Shown here one piece after another: positions 1 to 6,503 of a stretch of DNA of 18,826 nt. How positions within the stretch are numbered: position 1 is the first letter of the stretch; each line of letters starts with the position of its first letter. Position numbers and translations under genes: made by a program. The notes under the pieces were generated by a model. The model was not told the origin of the DNA. It saw only the letters and a list, made by a program, of their open reading frames with translations, and did not search any database. This DNA comes from an uncultured Actinomycetes bacterium (GTDB lineage Bacteria; Actinomycetota; Actinomycetes; Nanopelagicales; Nanopelagicaceae). The stretch lies in NCBI GenBank assembly GCA_903897155.1, contig CAIUAO010000012.1, positions 1-18,826 of the forward strand, in the 5' to 3' direction.

Positions 1-1
1 C

Positions 2-334
2 CTTGGACATGCAACCCCTGAAGAGGTTTCAGCGCATATTCGCGCATCTCATCCTGGAATTAATCTCTCTACCGTTTATCGCAACCTTGAAACTTTAGAG
101 AATGTTGGCTTGGTTCAGCACACTCATCTCGGTCACGGCGGCGCGACATATCACGCAGCCGAGGAGCTCACTCACCTGCACTTGGTCTGCGGCATCTGTG
201 AATCTGTGGGAGATGCTCCCATTGATGCGGCAGCAAACTTTGTTCAATCACTTCTTGATGATTATGGCTTTCATACAGATGTCACGCACTTTGCCATCTA
301 TGGCACATGTTCTACGTGTTATAGCAAGAAGTAA
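2..334 (+). CDS. Fur-family metal-dependent transcriptional regulator (5' end missing)
   Basis: The reading frame is open from the left edge to a TAA at 332-334, so only the C-terminal 110 residues are seen. The visible part starts inside the winged helix (LGHATPEEVSAHIRA, then the recognition helix STVYRNLETLENVGLV). It continues into the Fur dimerisation domain with the HGGATYH and LTHLHLVCGIC stretches. Two CxxC pairs, VCGIC and TCSTC near the C-terminus, would form the structural zinc site known in this family. Fur proteins repress metal-uptake or oxidative-stress genes when metal is bound. Streptomyces has the nickel regulator Nur in a similar neighbourhood, but the metal cannot be assigned from this fragment. 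The stop lies two bases before the ygfZ start, so the two genes are probably co-transcribed. Confidence 0.9.
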   Translation, partial: LGHATPEEVSAHIRASHPGINLSTVYRNLETLENVGLVQHTHLGHGGATYHAAEELTHLHLVCGICESVGDAPIDAAANFVQSLLDDYGFHTDVTHFAIYGTCSTCYSKK

Positions 335-336
335 CT

Positions 337-1245
337 ATGAGCGCGGTTCTAGTTGAAGATGGCCCAGATCACGGGGCGATCTGGCATTTTGGTGAACCAA
401 ATCATGAACAACGCGCCCTTGCTCTAGGAAATATCTGGGCAGATCTCTCACACCGCGCAGTTATTGCTGTGAGCGGGGAAGATCGAATTAAGTGGCTCAA
501 TGACATGTTTACCCAAGAGCTTTCTACATTACCTACTGGTCAATGGACGATGTCACTTCTCTTAGATGCCCAAGGACATATTGAGCATCAAATGTTTATG
601 GTCGATGATGGAACTACGACATGGATGCATACTGAGAAAGAGAAGGCGGGAGAGCTCACCTCATATTTAGAGAAGATGAAATTTATGCTCAGGGTTGATG
701 TGAAAGATGTGAGCGATGAATTCGCCGTTCTGCGTGCTCCTGGTGTCACAGATTCTATTGGTGGGCCATTCGCTCTTGTTGAACGAAAAGAATTAGCACA
801 GACAAAAGAGGCCTTCGCTAGCGCCCATCAGCAGATTGGCATGTGGGCACTAGAAGCGCAGCGCATTGCTGCGGGTAGAGCTCGCATTCTTTTTGAAACG
901 GATCACAAATCAATTCCAAATGAATTAGGTTTTCTTGGAAGCGCCGTGCACCTCAACAAAGGTTGTTATAGAGGACAAGAGACAGTGGCAAAGGTATTTA
1001 ATTTAGGCCACCCACCACGCAGACTTGTGCTTTTGCATCTAGATGGCTCGATGGTTCATATGCCTGAGCACGGGGCAAAGGTGATGATTGATGATAAAGA
1101 AGTTGGCGTTATCGGTTCAGTTGCTCGTCACTATGAGCTTGGACCTATCGCACTTGCTGTTATTAAGCGCACAACATCGGTGGATGCAACTCTAGATATT
1201 GCAGGTGTGAGCGCTACGCAGGAAGTTATTGTTTCAGCGGGTTAA
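337..1245 (+). CDS. ygfZ: YgfZ/GcvT-like folate-binding protein (Fe-S cluster maintenance)
   Basis: This is a 302-residue protein of the YgfZ family, which is related to the glycine-cleavage T protein. YgfZ proteins bind tetrahydrofolate and help assemble or repair iron-sulfur enzymes in the cytoplasm. The family signature K-G-C-Y-x-G-Q-E is present at about residues 208-215 (KGCYRGQETVAKV), with the conserved Cys at about 210. The C-terminal part has the usual GPIALAVIKR stretch. The length is normal for actinobacterial members. The ATG start follows the Fur-family stop by two bases, so translation may be coupled. The last bases overlap the stop codon of a minus-strand antitoxin-like ORF. 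A degenerate second copy of this gene's 3' end lies at about 1690-1777 (see findings). Confidence 0.9.
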   Translation: MSAVLVEDGPDHGAIWHFGEPNHEQRALALGNIWADLSHRAVIAVSGEDRIKWLNDMFTQELSTLPTGQWTMSLLLDAQGHIEHQMFMVDDGTTTWMHTEKEKAGELTSYLEKMKFMLRVDVKDVSDEFAVLRAPGVTDSIGGPFALVERKELAQTKEAFASAHQQIGMWALEAQRIAAGRARILFETDHKSIPNELGFLGSAVHLNKGCYRGQETVAKVFNLGHPPRRLVLLHLDGSMVHMPEHGAKVMIDDKEVGVIGSVARHYELGPIALAVIKRTTSVDATLDIAGVSATQEVIVSAG

Positions 1246-1403
1246 TTATTTTTTGTTTGCGCCGAACGTAGCTCTGAGTTTCGGGAGGCAATTTCTTCGG
1301 CTTTCGCCTCAGTAAGTCTTGTACCGTCGTAATCTAGAACTACTTCTTTATCTAAGTTGATATCAGGGCCAAAAACTACGTGGTCTGAGAACTTCTCGCC
1401 CAT
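1242..1403 (-). CDS. Small antitoxin-like protein (53 aa), probably part of a decayed toxin-antitoxin pair
   Basis: This 53-codon ORF starts at an ATG (1403-1401) and ends at TAA (1244-1242), one base into the ygfZ stop codon. The protein begins MGEKFSDHVVFGPDINLD and continues with a DGTRLTEAKAEEIA stretch. That acidic NLD-(E)VV-DGTRLTEA pattern resembles the N-terminal part of actinobacterial antitoxins paired with small IHVMP-type toxins (recalled family pattern, not a search). Such antitoxins usually continue into a ribbon-helix-helix or GGKSLSG-like C-terminal part. That part is absent here, so this copy may be truncated. An AAAGGG run about ten bases upstream could be its ribosome binding site. 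It starts five bases after the broken toxin-like gene, the usual toxin-antitoxin spacing. Confidence 0.6.
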   Translation of the reverse strand: MGEKFSDHVVFGPDINLDKEVVLDYDGTRLTEAKAEEIASRNSELRSAQTKNN

Positions 1404-1408
1404 GGTCT

Positions 1409-1651
1409 CTACCCTTTCCTATCTCTTCTAAAACTAGTTGGCATTACATGAATGATAGCAATATAGCCCTCTTCTAAGATTCCCGTAATTTCTATCTCAA
1501 CGCCGCGTTCATCAAAACCTATCCAGTCATAGATTATGCGTGTGGTTCCCTCTTCGTCATGAATTCAAGGTTCAGAGGTAGATAGGACATGTTTGGCATG
1601 GGCTTTACCAATTCGGTGCTTACGGGATGATTGTGTAAAGCGCAGCTCCAT
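1409..1651 (-). pseudogene. Toxin-like gene interrupted by an in-frame TGA
   Basis: Read from the ATG at 1651-1649, the frame gives MELRFTQSSRKHRIGKAHA and then KHVLSTSEP. It meets TGA at 1567-1565 (codon 29), and then continues in the same frame for 51 more codons to TAG at 1411-1409. The downstream half reads DEEGTTRIIYDWIGFDERG, then VEIEITGILEEGYIAIIHVMP and TSFRRDRKG. An N-terminal SARRHRIG-like start, a central DD-R-(I/V) strand and a terminal IHVMP stretch are the pattern I recall for small toxins of actinobacterial and cyanobacterial type II modules. One substitution (for example TGG or CGA to TGA) would account for the break. No frameshift is needed. The adjacent downstream ORF is antitoxin-like. 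The family assignment is from memory and no molecular activity is claimed. Confidence 0.65.
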
Positions 1652-1689
1652 GGGCAGAGTCTGCTGTCAGGAGTAAGCGAATTAATTAC

Positions 1690-1777
1690 ACACCGCAAAA
1701 TCTGTGGATTAGTTCTCTATGTTGAAACTCTAGAAGACGATAGCGCTAGGCAGAGAGTAATTGTTTCACGGGTTTAA
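1690..1777 (+). pseudogene. Degenerate duplicate of the ygfZ 3' end
   Basis: The last 50 or so bases before the dsrE-like gene resemble the 3' end of ygfZ. The 9-mer AACTCTAGA (1726-1734) matches 1188-1196, and AGCGCTA (1742-1748) matches 1210-1216. The terminal ATTGTTTCA-CGGGTT-TAA (1760-1777) matches 1228-1245 apart from one missing and one extra base. Further upstream TCTGTGGAT (1701-1709) aligns with TCGGTGGAT (1177-1185), with about 14 extra bases after it. The order of matched blocks is the same in both copies. The frame can be read as GLVLYVETLEDDSARQRVIV before a TAA, but the upstream part has no recognisable YgfZ motif. I read it as the stub of an older ygfZ end. Confidence 0.5.
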
Positions 1778-2136
1778 TAGACAACTACTTGCACACCATC
1801 TTCCATAATCTCTGCAACAAATGATGCTGATCCTTTAATGATGATGCCTGCAATCAGATCTTTTTCGCTTATTCCTCGTCTTTGAGCGCATTGTGTGCAG
1901 AGTGTGATGGATCCTGCAGCCAAGATTTGATCGCGTAGTTCAGAGAGCGCAGCAGAGTGAGGAAGCTCGAATTCTTCGCATTTACCGGGCAGGGCGTAGA
2001 AGGAAGCCTCACTTGTGAGCCAGAGTGAGACATCGATGCCTGAGGCAGCAGCAGTTGCTGCCACAGTAAATGCCTGAGCGGTGCGCTCTGGATCATTTGA
2101 CCCTGTTAATACCTTTACAACGAGCTTGTTTCTCAT
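1774..2136 (-). CDS. DsrE/DsrF-like small protein
   Basis: This 120-residue protein starts MRNKLVVKVLTGSNDPERTA and has the alpha/beta pattern of the DsrE/DsrF/TusD-like superfamily. It shows an N-terminal beta strand followed by a helix (AFTVAATAAASG), then VSLWLTSEA and a C-terminal VAEIMEDGVQVVVY. A CTQCAQRRG segment at about residues 80-88 supplies two cysteines that could take part in sulfur transfer or redox chemistry, as in some family members. The exact role in actinobacteria is unknown. The gene runs opposite to its neighbours and its stop overlaps the ygfZ remnant. A TACTGT -10-like element sits six bases before the ATG, so the transcript may be leaderless. DsrE-like genes beside nitrobindin-like genes are a recurrent actinobacterial arrangement (family knowledge). 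Confidence 0.75.
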   Translation of the reverse strand: MRNKLVVKVLTGSNDPERTAQAFTVAATAAASGIDVSLWLTSEASFYALPGKCEEFELPHSAALSELRDQILAAGSITLCTQCAQRRGISEKDLIAGIIIKGSASFVAEIMEDGVQVVVY

Positions 2137-2142
2137 GATCTA

Positions 2143-2148
2143 ACAGTA
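2143..2148 (-). promoter_or_regulatory. Predicted -10 element of the dsrE-like gene (leaderless)
   Basis: On the minus strand TACTGT fits TANNNT and ends six bases before the ATG at 2136. Actinobacterial leaderless promoters have this geometry. No clear -35 is needed or seen. Confidence 0.4.
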
Positions 2149-2160
2149 ACCATTACTCTT

Positions 2161-2277
2161 ATGAGTGTGGTGAGCCTGACGTCAATTCTTTTGATCGCAT
2201 CAGCAGCCGTTTTTGGTTTATGGATGATTGTTATAGGTGCACGCGGTGCACTTCGGATATGGCGGGAGAGTAAGTAA
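2161..2277 (+). CDS. Small single-pass membrane peptide (38 aa)
   Basis: This is a short ORF from ATG 2161 to TAA 2275-2277 that gives a 38-residue peptide. It starts MSVVSLTSILLIASAAVFGL and ends in a basic tail (GARGALRIWRESK). Residues 4-26 or so form one hydrophobic segment, which would put the basic tail in the cytoplasm by the positive-inside rule. Its stop overlaps the nitrobindin-like start codon as TAATG, the same coupling seen at three other junctions in this window. This argues that it is a real translated gene. It shares a divergent intergenic region of 24 bases with the dsrE-like gene. No function can be assigned. It could anchor or recruit a partner, or act mainly as a leader that couples translation of the next gene. 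Confidence 0.6.
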   Translation: MSVVSLTSILLIASAAVFGLWMIVIGARGALRIWRESK

Positions 2278-2777
2278 TGGCTTTTACGATTCCAGAAGGT
2301 CTACATGAAGATCTTTATCCACTTGCTTGGCTTGTTGGAACATGGCGGGGCAAAGGACGCGGTGAATACCCAGGAATTACCCCTTTTCAATTTGCTCACG
2401 AAGTAACTTTTAATCACGATGGAAGAGATTTTCTTAACTATTACTCAAGGTCGTGGATATTAGATGAGAAAGATGAGATTGTTTCTGCATCTGAATCTGA
2501 AGTCGGTTTCTGGCGCACAAAGCCAAATAATGTATTAGAAGTTGTCCTTTCCCACAGTCGCGGCATCTCTGAAGGTTGGGTTGGCGTGCACGATGGACCA
2601 AAGATTCAATTAGCGATGGATCAAGGCTATTCATCTCCCTCTTCCAAGATTGTTACTGCAGGTTCACGCCTCTATGGCCTAGTTGAAGGTGAACTCTTCT
2701 TCGCTTATGACATGGCAGCTGAAGGCCAAACGATTCAAGCTCACATCTGGTCAACTATGGAGAGGCAGCAAGATTAA
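2277..2777 (+). CDS. Nitrobindin-like (FABP/THAP4-type) haem-binding beta-barrel protein
   Basis: This 166-residue protein matches bacterial nitrobindins (PF08768, also annotated as FABP family). These are small beta barrels that bind ferric haem and react with nitric oxide and peroxynitrite. The N-terminal signature LAWLVGTWRGKGRGEYP contains the conserved GxWxGxGxGxYP loop. A second conserved part, EVGFWRTKP, follows in the middle. The proximal haem ligand of the family is a histidine close to the C-terminus, and His156 in AHIWSTMERQ is in the expected place. The length is normal. Its start overlaps the stop of the small membrane peptide. Its stop overlaps the proposed ATT start of the asparaginase by one base, so the three genes probably form one operon. 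Confidence 0.85.
   Translation: MAFTIPEGLHEDLYPLAWLVGTWRGKGRGEYPGITPFQFAHEVTFNHDGRDFLNYYSRSWILDEKDEIVSASESEVGFWRTKPNNVLEVVLSHSRGISEGWVGVHDGPKIQLAMDQGYSSPSSKIVTAGSRLYGLVEGELFFAYDMAAEGQTIQAHIWSTMERQQD
2759..2765 (+). promoter_or_regulatory. Shine-Dalgarno sequence supporting the ATT start of the asparaginase
   Basis: GGAGAGG lies seven bases upstream of ATT 2773-2775, inside the last codons of the nitrobindin-like gene. It decides the start choice because no ATG, GTG or TTG in frame lies at a suitable distance. Confidence 0.5.
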
Positions 2778-3705
2778 AACTTTTGGCGCCACTCTTGTTG
2801 AGATAGTTCGCGCAGGAGTCGTTGAATCCCTTCACACGGGCCATCTCATTCTTTTAAATAGTGATGGCTCAGTAAAGTTTGAAGCAGGCGATGTTCGTGC
2901 GCCGATATTTCCTAGATCTTCAGTGAAATCGATTCAAGCATCTGCGATGGTGCGAAATGGACTCAAGCTCGATCCTCGCCAATTAGCTGTTGTCTGCGCA
3001 AGTCACTCAGGATCAGAAGAACACTTTAAAGTTATTCGCTCAATCTTGTCTGGTGCAGGTTTGTCAGAAGATGATCTAATGAACGCTGTAGATAAACCTC
3101 TTGGCACGCCAGAAAGTGCTGCCTGGGGAGATAAACCGCCCTCACATATTGCCCAAAACTGCAGTGGCAAACATGCAGGAATGCTTGCAACATGTGTGGT
3201 GAACGGCTGGGATACAAAAACTTATTTAGATCCAAGCCATCCGTTGCAGGTTGCTATTAAGAATGAATTTGAAACTGTATGTGGTGAGAAGATCAATATT
3301 GCAACCACAGATGGGTGCGGCGCCCCGCTCTTTGCTTTATCTACACGTGGTCTTGCCACAGGAATTCACAGACTGACAGTGTCAAGTGATCCTGTGCATC
3401 AACAAGTACTCAATGCATGCCGTTTAAACGCAGATTTGGTTGCAGGAAGTGGGCGCATCACGACAAAGATGATGGAAGCAGTTCCTGGTTTATTTATGAA
3501 AGATGGCGCAGAGGGTGTCAGCATTTTTTCCATGCCAGATGGACGGACCTGCGCTTTTAAAATTGCTGATGGCTCAACCCGTCCCTTTGCTGCGATTATG
3601 AAGAAAGTTTTCACTTCGTGGTCGATCAACGCTGGAATTGATGATCAGAACGTTATGGGTGGATCTCAAGTAGTCGGTGAAGTGCGGTGTGCTTTAGACT
3701 TGTGA
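2773..3705 (+). CDS. L-asparaginase II family protein (PF06089, Rhizobium etli ReAV type), probable ATT start
   Basis: The protein belongs to the zinc-containing asparaginase family typified by Rhizobium etli ReAV, which hydrolyses L-asparagine to aspartate and ammonia. With an ATT start at 2773 it has 310 residues beginning MKTFGATLVEIVRAG. Catalytic elements then fall where the family has them: SxxK at Ser49-Lys52 (RSSVKS), the SHSGSEEH loop at 77-84, Cys130-x-x-Lys133 (NCSGKH), Cys182 (DGCGAP) and Lys263 (AFKIADG). ReAV uses Ser48/Lys51, Cys135/Lys138, Cys189 and Lys263 (established). A purine-rich GGAGAGG at 2759-2765 lies seven bases before the ATT. The only upstream ATGs in frame (2683 and 2707) lie deep inside the nitrobindin gene and would add residues not seen in the family. 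The next ATG would delete the SxxK pair. Function is confident; the start is inferred. Confidence 0.85.
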   Translation: MKTFGATLVEIVRAGVVESLHTGHLILLNSDGSVKFEAGDVRAPIFPRSSVKSIQASAMVRNGLKLDPRQLAVVCASHSGSEEHFKVIRSILSGAGLSEDDLMNAVDKPLGTPESAAWGDKPPSHIAQNCSGKHAGMLATCVVNGWDTKTYLDPSHPLQVAIKNEFETVCGEKINIATTDGCGAPLFALSTRGLATGIHRLTVSSDPVHQQVLNACRLNADLVAGSGRITTKMMEAVPGLFMKDGAEGVSIFSMPDGRTCAFKIADGSTRPFAAIMKKVFTSWSINAGIDDQNVMGGSQVVGEVRCALDL

Positions 3706-3706
3706 G

Positions 3707-4972
3707 ATGAAAGGCCGTATTGCAACCTTGATGGTGCACTCATCCCCGCTCGATCAGGCAGGTGTGGGCGATGCTGGCGGCATGAATGTTTATGTTGTTG
3801 AAAGTGCCAAGAAGATGGCGGCAGCCGGTGTTGAAGTAGATATTTTTACCCGCGCAACAGATCCTCACCTTCCACAAACCGTCAGCATCGCTGATGGCGT
3901 AACGGTCCGTAATATCGAAGCAGGACCTATTGCTAGTTTGTCTAAAGAAGAATTGCCAACTCAGCTAGGAGCACTTACCCACGGCATGATGGAGATCATT
4001 CACTCTCTTCCTGCCAATTACTACAGCATTCTTCACTCACATTATTGGATCAGTGGCCAGCTTGGTTGGATGGTTTCAGAGCAAACAGGTATTCCACTTG
4101 TGCACACCATGCACACCATGGCAAAAGTAAAGAATCAATTCATCGCAGATGGAGATATGCCAGAGCCCACAATCCGTGCATTTGGTGAAGAACAAATCGT
4201 AAAGAACGCTGCCGGGCTTATTGCTAATACAGATGCTGAAGCAGCAAGTCTTGTTTCACTCTATGGCGCAGACCCTGACAAAGTCTTTGTTGTTACTCCC
4301 GGCGTTGATCTCAATACATTTACTGTGGGCGCAGGAAAAGCCGCAGCCAGAGAGAAACTCAATATTGCTCCTGACGCGCTCATGCTCACATTTGTTGGTC
4401 GCATCCAACCCCATAAAGGACCAGAGGTTTTAGTACGCGCAGTTGCAGAGATGGTGCACCATGCTGCGCACCTGCGCGCGAAGTTAGCTCTTGTCATTAT
4501 TGGCGGTGCCTCAGGAAGCGGGCTCAAAGAGCCTGCACGCCTTGAAGCACTCGCACAGTTCTTAGGAGTCAGTGACATCGTGCACTTCATAACGCCAGTT
4601 GATCGTGATGTATTGCCTGATTGGTATCGCGCCAGTGATTTGGTCTGTGTTCCAAGTTATTCAGAGAGTTTTGGTTTAGTTGCACTAGAAGCACAAGCAT
4701 GTGGGACTCCTGTTGTTGCAACAGCAGTAGGTGGTCTTCGCACAGCAGTTGCTGATGGAATTTCAGGATCATTAGTTGATGGACATGATCCCAAGGCTTG
4801 GTCTGCTGTGATCTCGCGATTACTTGCTGATCCTGCACACCGTATTGCGCTCTCAATGGGCGCAACCCAGCATGCATCACACTTTGGGTGGGGCTCTACT
4901 GCTCGCAAGACTCTTGATGTGTATGACCATGTGTTGTCCGCGGGTAGTAAATCTTCTATTAAACTCGCCTAA
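3707..4972 (+). CDS. mshA: D-inositol-3-phosphate glycosyltransferase MshA (mycothiol biosynthesis)
   Basis: MshA joins UDP-GlcNAc to 1D-myo-inositol 3-phosphate, the first committed step of mycothiol synthesis in actinobacteria. The 421-residue protein has the GT-B fold of glycosyltransferase family 4. The N-terminal signature is HSSPLDQAGVGDAGGMNVYV at about residues 11-30. Conserved HSHYWISGQLGW and HTMHTMAKVKN segments follow. The C-terminal nucleotide-binding domain has VGRIQPHKGPEVL, PSYSESFGLVALEAQACGTP and VVATAVGGLRTAV, with the ExxxxG(L)-type acidic residues of this family. It starts one base after the asparaginase stop. Its own stop overlaps the gpmA start (TAATG). In Mycobacterium a ybjN-like gene lies between mshA and gpmA; here they abut directly. 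Confidence 0.95.
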   Translation: MKGRIATLMVHSSPLDQAGVGDAGGMNVYVVESAKKMAAAGVEVDIFTRATDPHLPQTVSIADGVTVRNIEAGPIASLSKEELPTQLGALTHGMMEIIHSLPANYYSILHSHYWISGQLGWMVSEQTGIPLVHTMHTMAKVKNQFIADGDMPEPTIRAFGEEQIVKNAAGLIANTDAEAASLVSLYGADPDKVFVVTPGVDLNTFTVGAGKAAAREKLNIAPDALMLTFVGRIQPHKGPEVLVRAVAEMVHHAAHLRAKLALVIIGGASGSGLKEPARLEALAQFLGVSDIVHFITPVDRDVLPDWYRASDLVCVPSYSESFGLVALEAQACGTPVVATAVGGLRTAVADGISGSLVDGHDPKAWSAVISRLLADPAHRIALSMGATQHASHFGWGSTARKTLDVYDHVLSAGSKSSIKLA

Positions 4973-5715
4973 TGAGAAAATTAATTCTGCTCCGCCATGG
5001 TGAGAGTGAATGGAATGCGAAGAATCTCTTCACCGGATGGGTCGATGTCAGACTCTCACAGAAAGGTGAGGCAGAGGCAAAGCGTGGAGGAGAGCTCCTT
5101 AAAGAGCGCGGCTTATTGCCAGATGTAGTTCACACATCTTTATTGCGCAGAGCAATTGCAACATCACAGATTGCACTCGACGCAGCAGATCGCCAGTGGA
5201 TTCCTGTGCACCGCTCATGGAGACTCAATGAACGCCATTACGGCGCTCTTCAAGGCAAAGATAAAGCGCAGACGCTCGCCCAATATGGCGAAGAACAATT
5301 TCAACTATGGCGCCGCTCCTTTGATGTCCCGCCGCCTGCAATTGATGACAAAGATGAATTTAGCCAAGCAGGAGATCCCCGCTATGCAGAGCTTGGTAGC
5401 GCCATGCCAAAGACAGAGTGCCTCAAAGATGTTGTTGAGCGTCTCATTCCTTATTTAGTTGGCGAGATTACAGCCGACCTGGATGCTGGAAAGACAACCT
5501 TGGTTGTTGCCCACGGCAATTCCATCCGCGCAATTGTGAAACATATTGATTGCATCTCAGATACAGATATTGCTGGAGTAAATATTCCAACGGGAATTCC
5601 GCTCTTCTATGAATTCGATGATGCTTTTGAGCCTATTAAAAAAGGCGGAGAGTATCTAGACCCAGAGGCGGCAAAGGATGCGATTGCAGCAGTTGCTAAT
5701 CAGGGAAAGAAGTAA
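4972..5715 (+). CDS. gpmA: 2,3-bisphosphoglycerate-dependent phosphoglycerate mutase
   Basis: This 247-residue enzyme interconverts 3- and 2-phosphoglycerate in glycolysis and gluconeogenesis. It has the histidine-phosphatase core: phospho-acceptor His9 in LLRHGESEWNAKNLFTGW, the acid Glu87 in RLNERHYGALQGKDKAQT, and His181 in VVAHGNSIRAIVKHID. The length and the Phe-Thr-Gly-Trp segment mark it as a true GpmA and not a generic phosphatase. The gene is translationally coupled to mshA through TAATG and meets phoU tail to tail with an 11-base gap, in which I see no clear terminator hairpin. The mshA-gpmA-phosphate regulator linkage is conserved in actinobacteria. Confidence 0.95.
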   Translation: MRKLILLRHGESEWNAKNLFTGWVDVRLSQKGEAEAKRGGELLKERGLLPDVVHTSLLRRAIATSQIALDAADRQWIPVHRSWRLNERHYGALQGKDKAQTLAQYGEEQFQLWRRSFDVPPPAIDDKDEFSQAGDPRYAELGSAMPKTECLKDVVERLIPYLVGEITADLDAGKTTLVVAHGNSIRAIVKHIDCISDTDIAGVNIPTGIPLFYEFDDAFEPIKKGGEYLDPEAAKDAIAAVANQGKK

Positions 5716-5726
5716 GCAAGAAGTAA

Positions 5727-6374
5727 TTAGTTTTTAGCGAACTCGCCAGTCGCCATGTAATAGACGCGCTGGGCAATAGAAACAGCGTGATCTGAGAAGC
5801 GCTCAAAGTAACGGCTGGCAAAAGCCATATCTACAGATGTCTCAACACCATGGACCCAGTCTGGGTGAACAAGTGCGCCAATGAGTTTGCGTTGGAGTTG
5901 GTCCATCTCATCGTCATCTTTTTCAATTTCAAGAGCACGGGTTGTGTCTTTAAATTCAATTACTACAGCCATCTTCTCGGTAATACGACTTGCAGCTGAG
6001 CCCATGCTTGAAATGACATCAACAAGTTCTGGTGGAACGGCGCTGTTGGGATAACGCATGCGAGCAAGCTTTGCTAAGTGATGGGCAAGATCTCCCATGC
6101 GCTCTAAATCAGCGCTAATGCGAAGTGCTGAAACTAGTGCGCGCAGATCAGAGGCAACAGGTTGCTGGCGAGCCATTAAATCAATCACACGATCATCAAG
6201 GTTGTGGTGAATGACGTCGATTGCGTCATCATCTTGAATAACGTTTTCAGCTAAATTTAAATCAACATTCAAAAGGGCGGTAGTCGCTTTTTCAATAGCG
6301 TCTTTGACCAATGTGGCCATTTGAAGTTGCTGGCCAATAATGGTGTCCAGTTCCTCATGGAAAGTCTCGCGCAT
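5727..6374 (-). CDS. phoU: Phosphate signalling regulator PhoU
   Basis: PhoU couples the Pst transporter to the phosphate-sensing histidine kinase and keeps the Pho response off when phosphate is plentiful. The 215-residue protein starts MRETFHEELDTIIGQQLQMA and has the two-fold repeated three-helix bundle of the family. The metal-binding E(D)xxxD patches are ADLERMGDLAHHLAKLARM in the first half and RYFERFSDHAVSIAQRV in the second. Its length is normal. It is transcribed away from senX3, and a PHO-box-like repeat lies between the two genes, oriented towards phoU. A TAAAGT element ends six bases before the ATG, which suggests a leaderless mRNA. Confidence 0.95.
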   Translation of the reverse strand: MRETFHEELDTIIGQQLQMATLVKDAIEKATTALLNVDLNLAENVIQDDDAIDVIHHNLDDRVIDLMARQQPVASDLRALVSALRISADLERMGDLAHHLAKLARMRYPNSAVPPELVDVISSMGSAASRITEKMAVVIEFKDTTRALEIEKDDDEMDQLQRKLIGALVHPDWVHGVETSVDMAFASRYFERFSDHAVSIAQRVYYMATGEFAKN

Positions 6375-6380
6375 GTGCCA

Positions 6381-6386
6381 ACTTTA
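6381..6386 (-). promoter_or_regulatory. Predicted -10 element of phoU (leaderless)
   Basis: TAAAGT on the minus strand is followed by exactly six bases and then the phoU ATG. The PHO-box-like repeat ends about 26 bases upstream of it, a workable place for an activator. Confidence 0.45.
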
Positions 6387-6412
6387 CTCGTTCAAGGCTG
6401 GCAAGGTGGGCT

Positions 6413-6445
6413 CATATGTGAACAGGTCCTGAACAGCGTGTAAAG
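6413..6445 (-). promoter_or_regulatory. PHO-box-like 11-nt direct repeat between phoU and senX3
   Basis: On the minus strand three consecutive 11-base units can be read: CTTTACACGCT, GTTCAGGACCT and GTTCACATATG. The last two share GTTCA at exactly 11-base spacing. Streptomyces PhoP and mycobacterial RegX3 bind 11-base direct repeats of GTTCACC-like units (established), so this is a likely RegX3 site controlling phoU and possibly senX3. The first unit is weak. Confidence 0.55.
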
Positions 6446-6503
6446 AGTGTGGATTTTATGCGGGAGTGTGACCTGCGCGGTGGGGGTTCTGCCCTGCTAC
6501 TCA

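Noticed and set aside
1565..1567. TGA in the toxin-like gene read as selenocysteine or as programmed readthrough
   Set aside because: No selenocysteine insertion hairpin is apparent downstream, the position is not a known catalytic Cys site, and all the sense genes in the window use TGA normally as a stop (for example the asparaginase and pstC).
1631..1777. A plus-strand ORF of about 48 codons from TTG 1631 to TAA 1777
   Set aside because: It has no start signal and no recognisable motif, and its end is better explained as a degenerate copy of the ygfZ 3' end.
2683..2772. ATG at 2683 or 2707 as the asparaginase start
   Set aside because: These lie 71-95 bases inside the nitrobindin gene, have no fitting ribosome site, and would add 22-30 residues not typical of the family. 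They remain possible if ATT is not used.
5716..5726. Terminator between gpmA and phoU
   Set aside because: The 11-base gap and its flanks contain no stable hairpin with a T-run that I can see.
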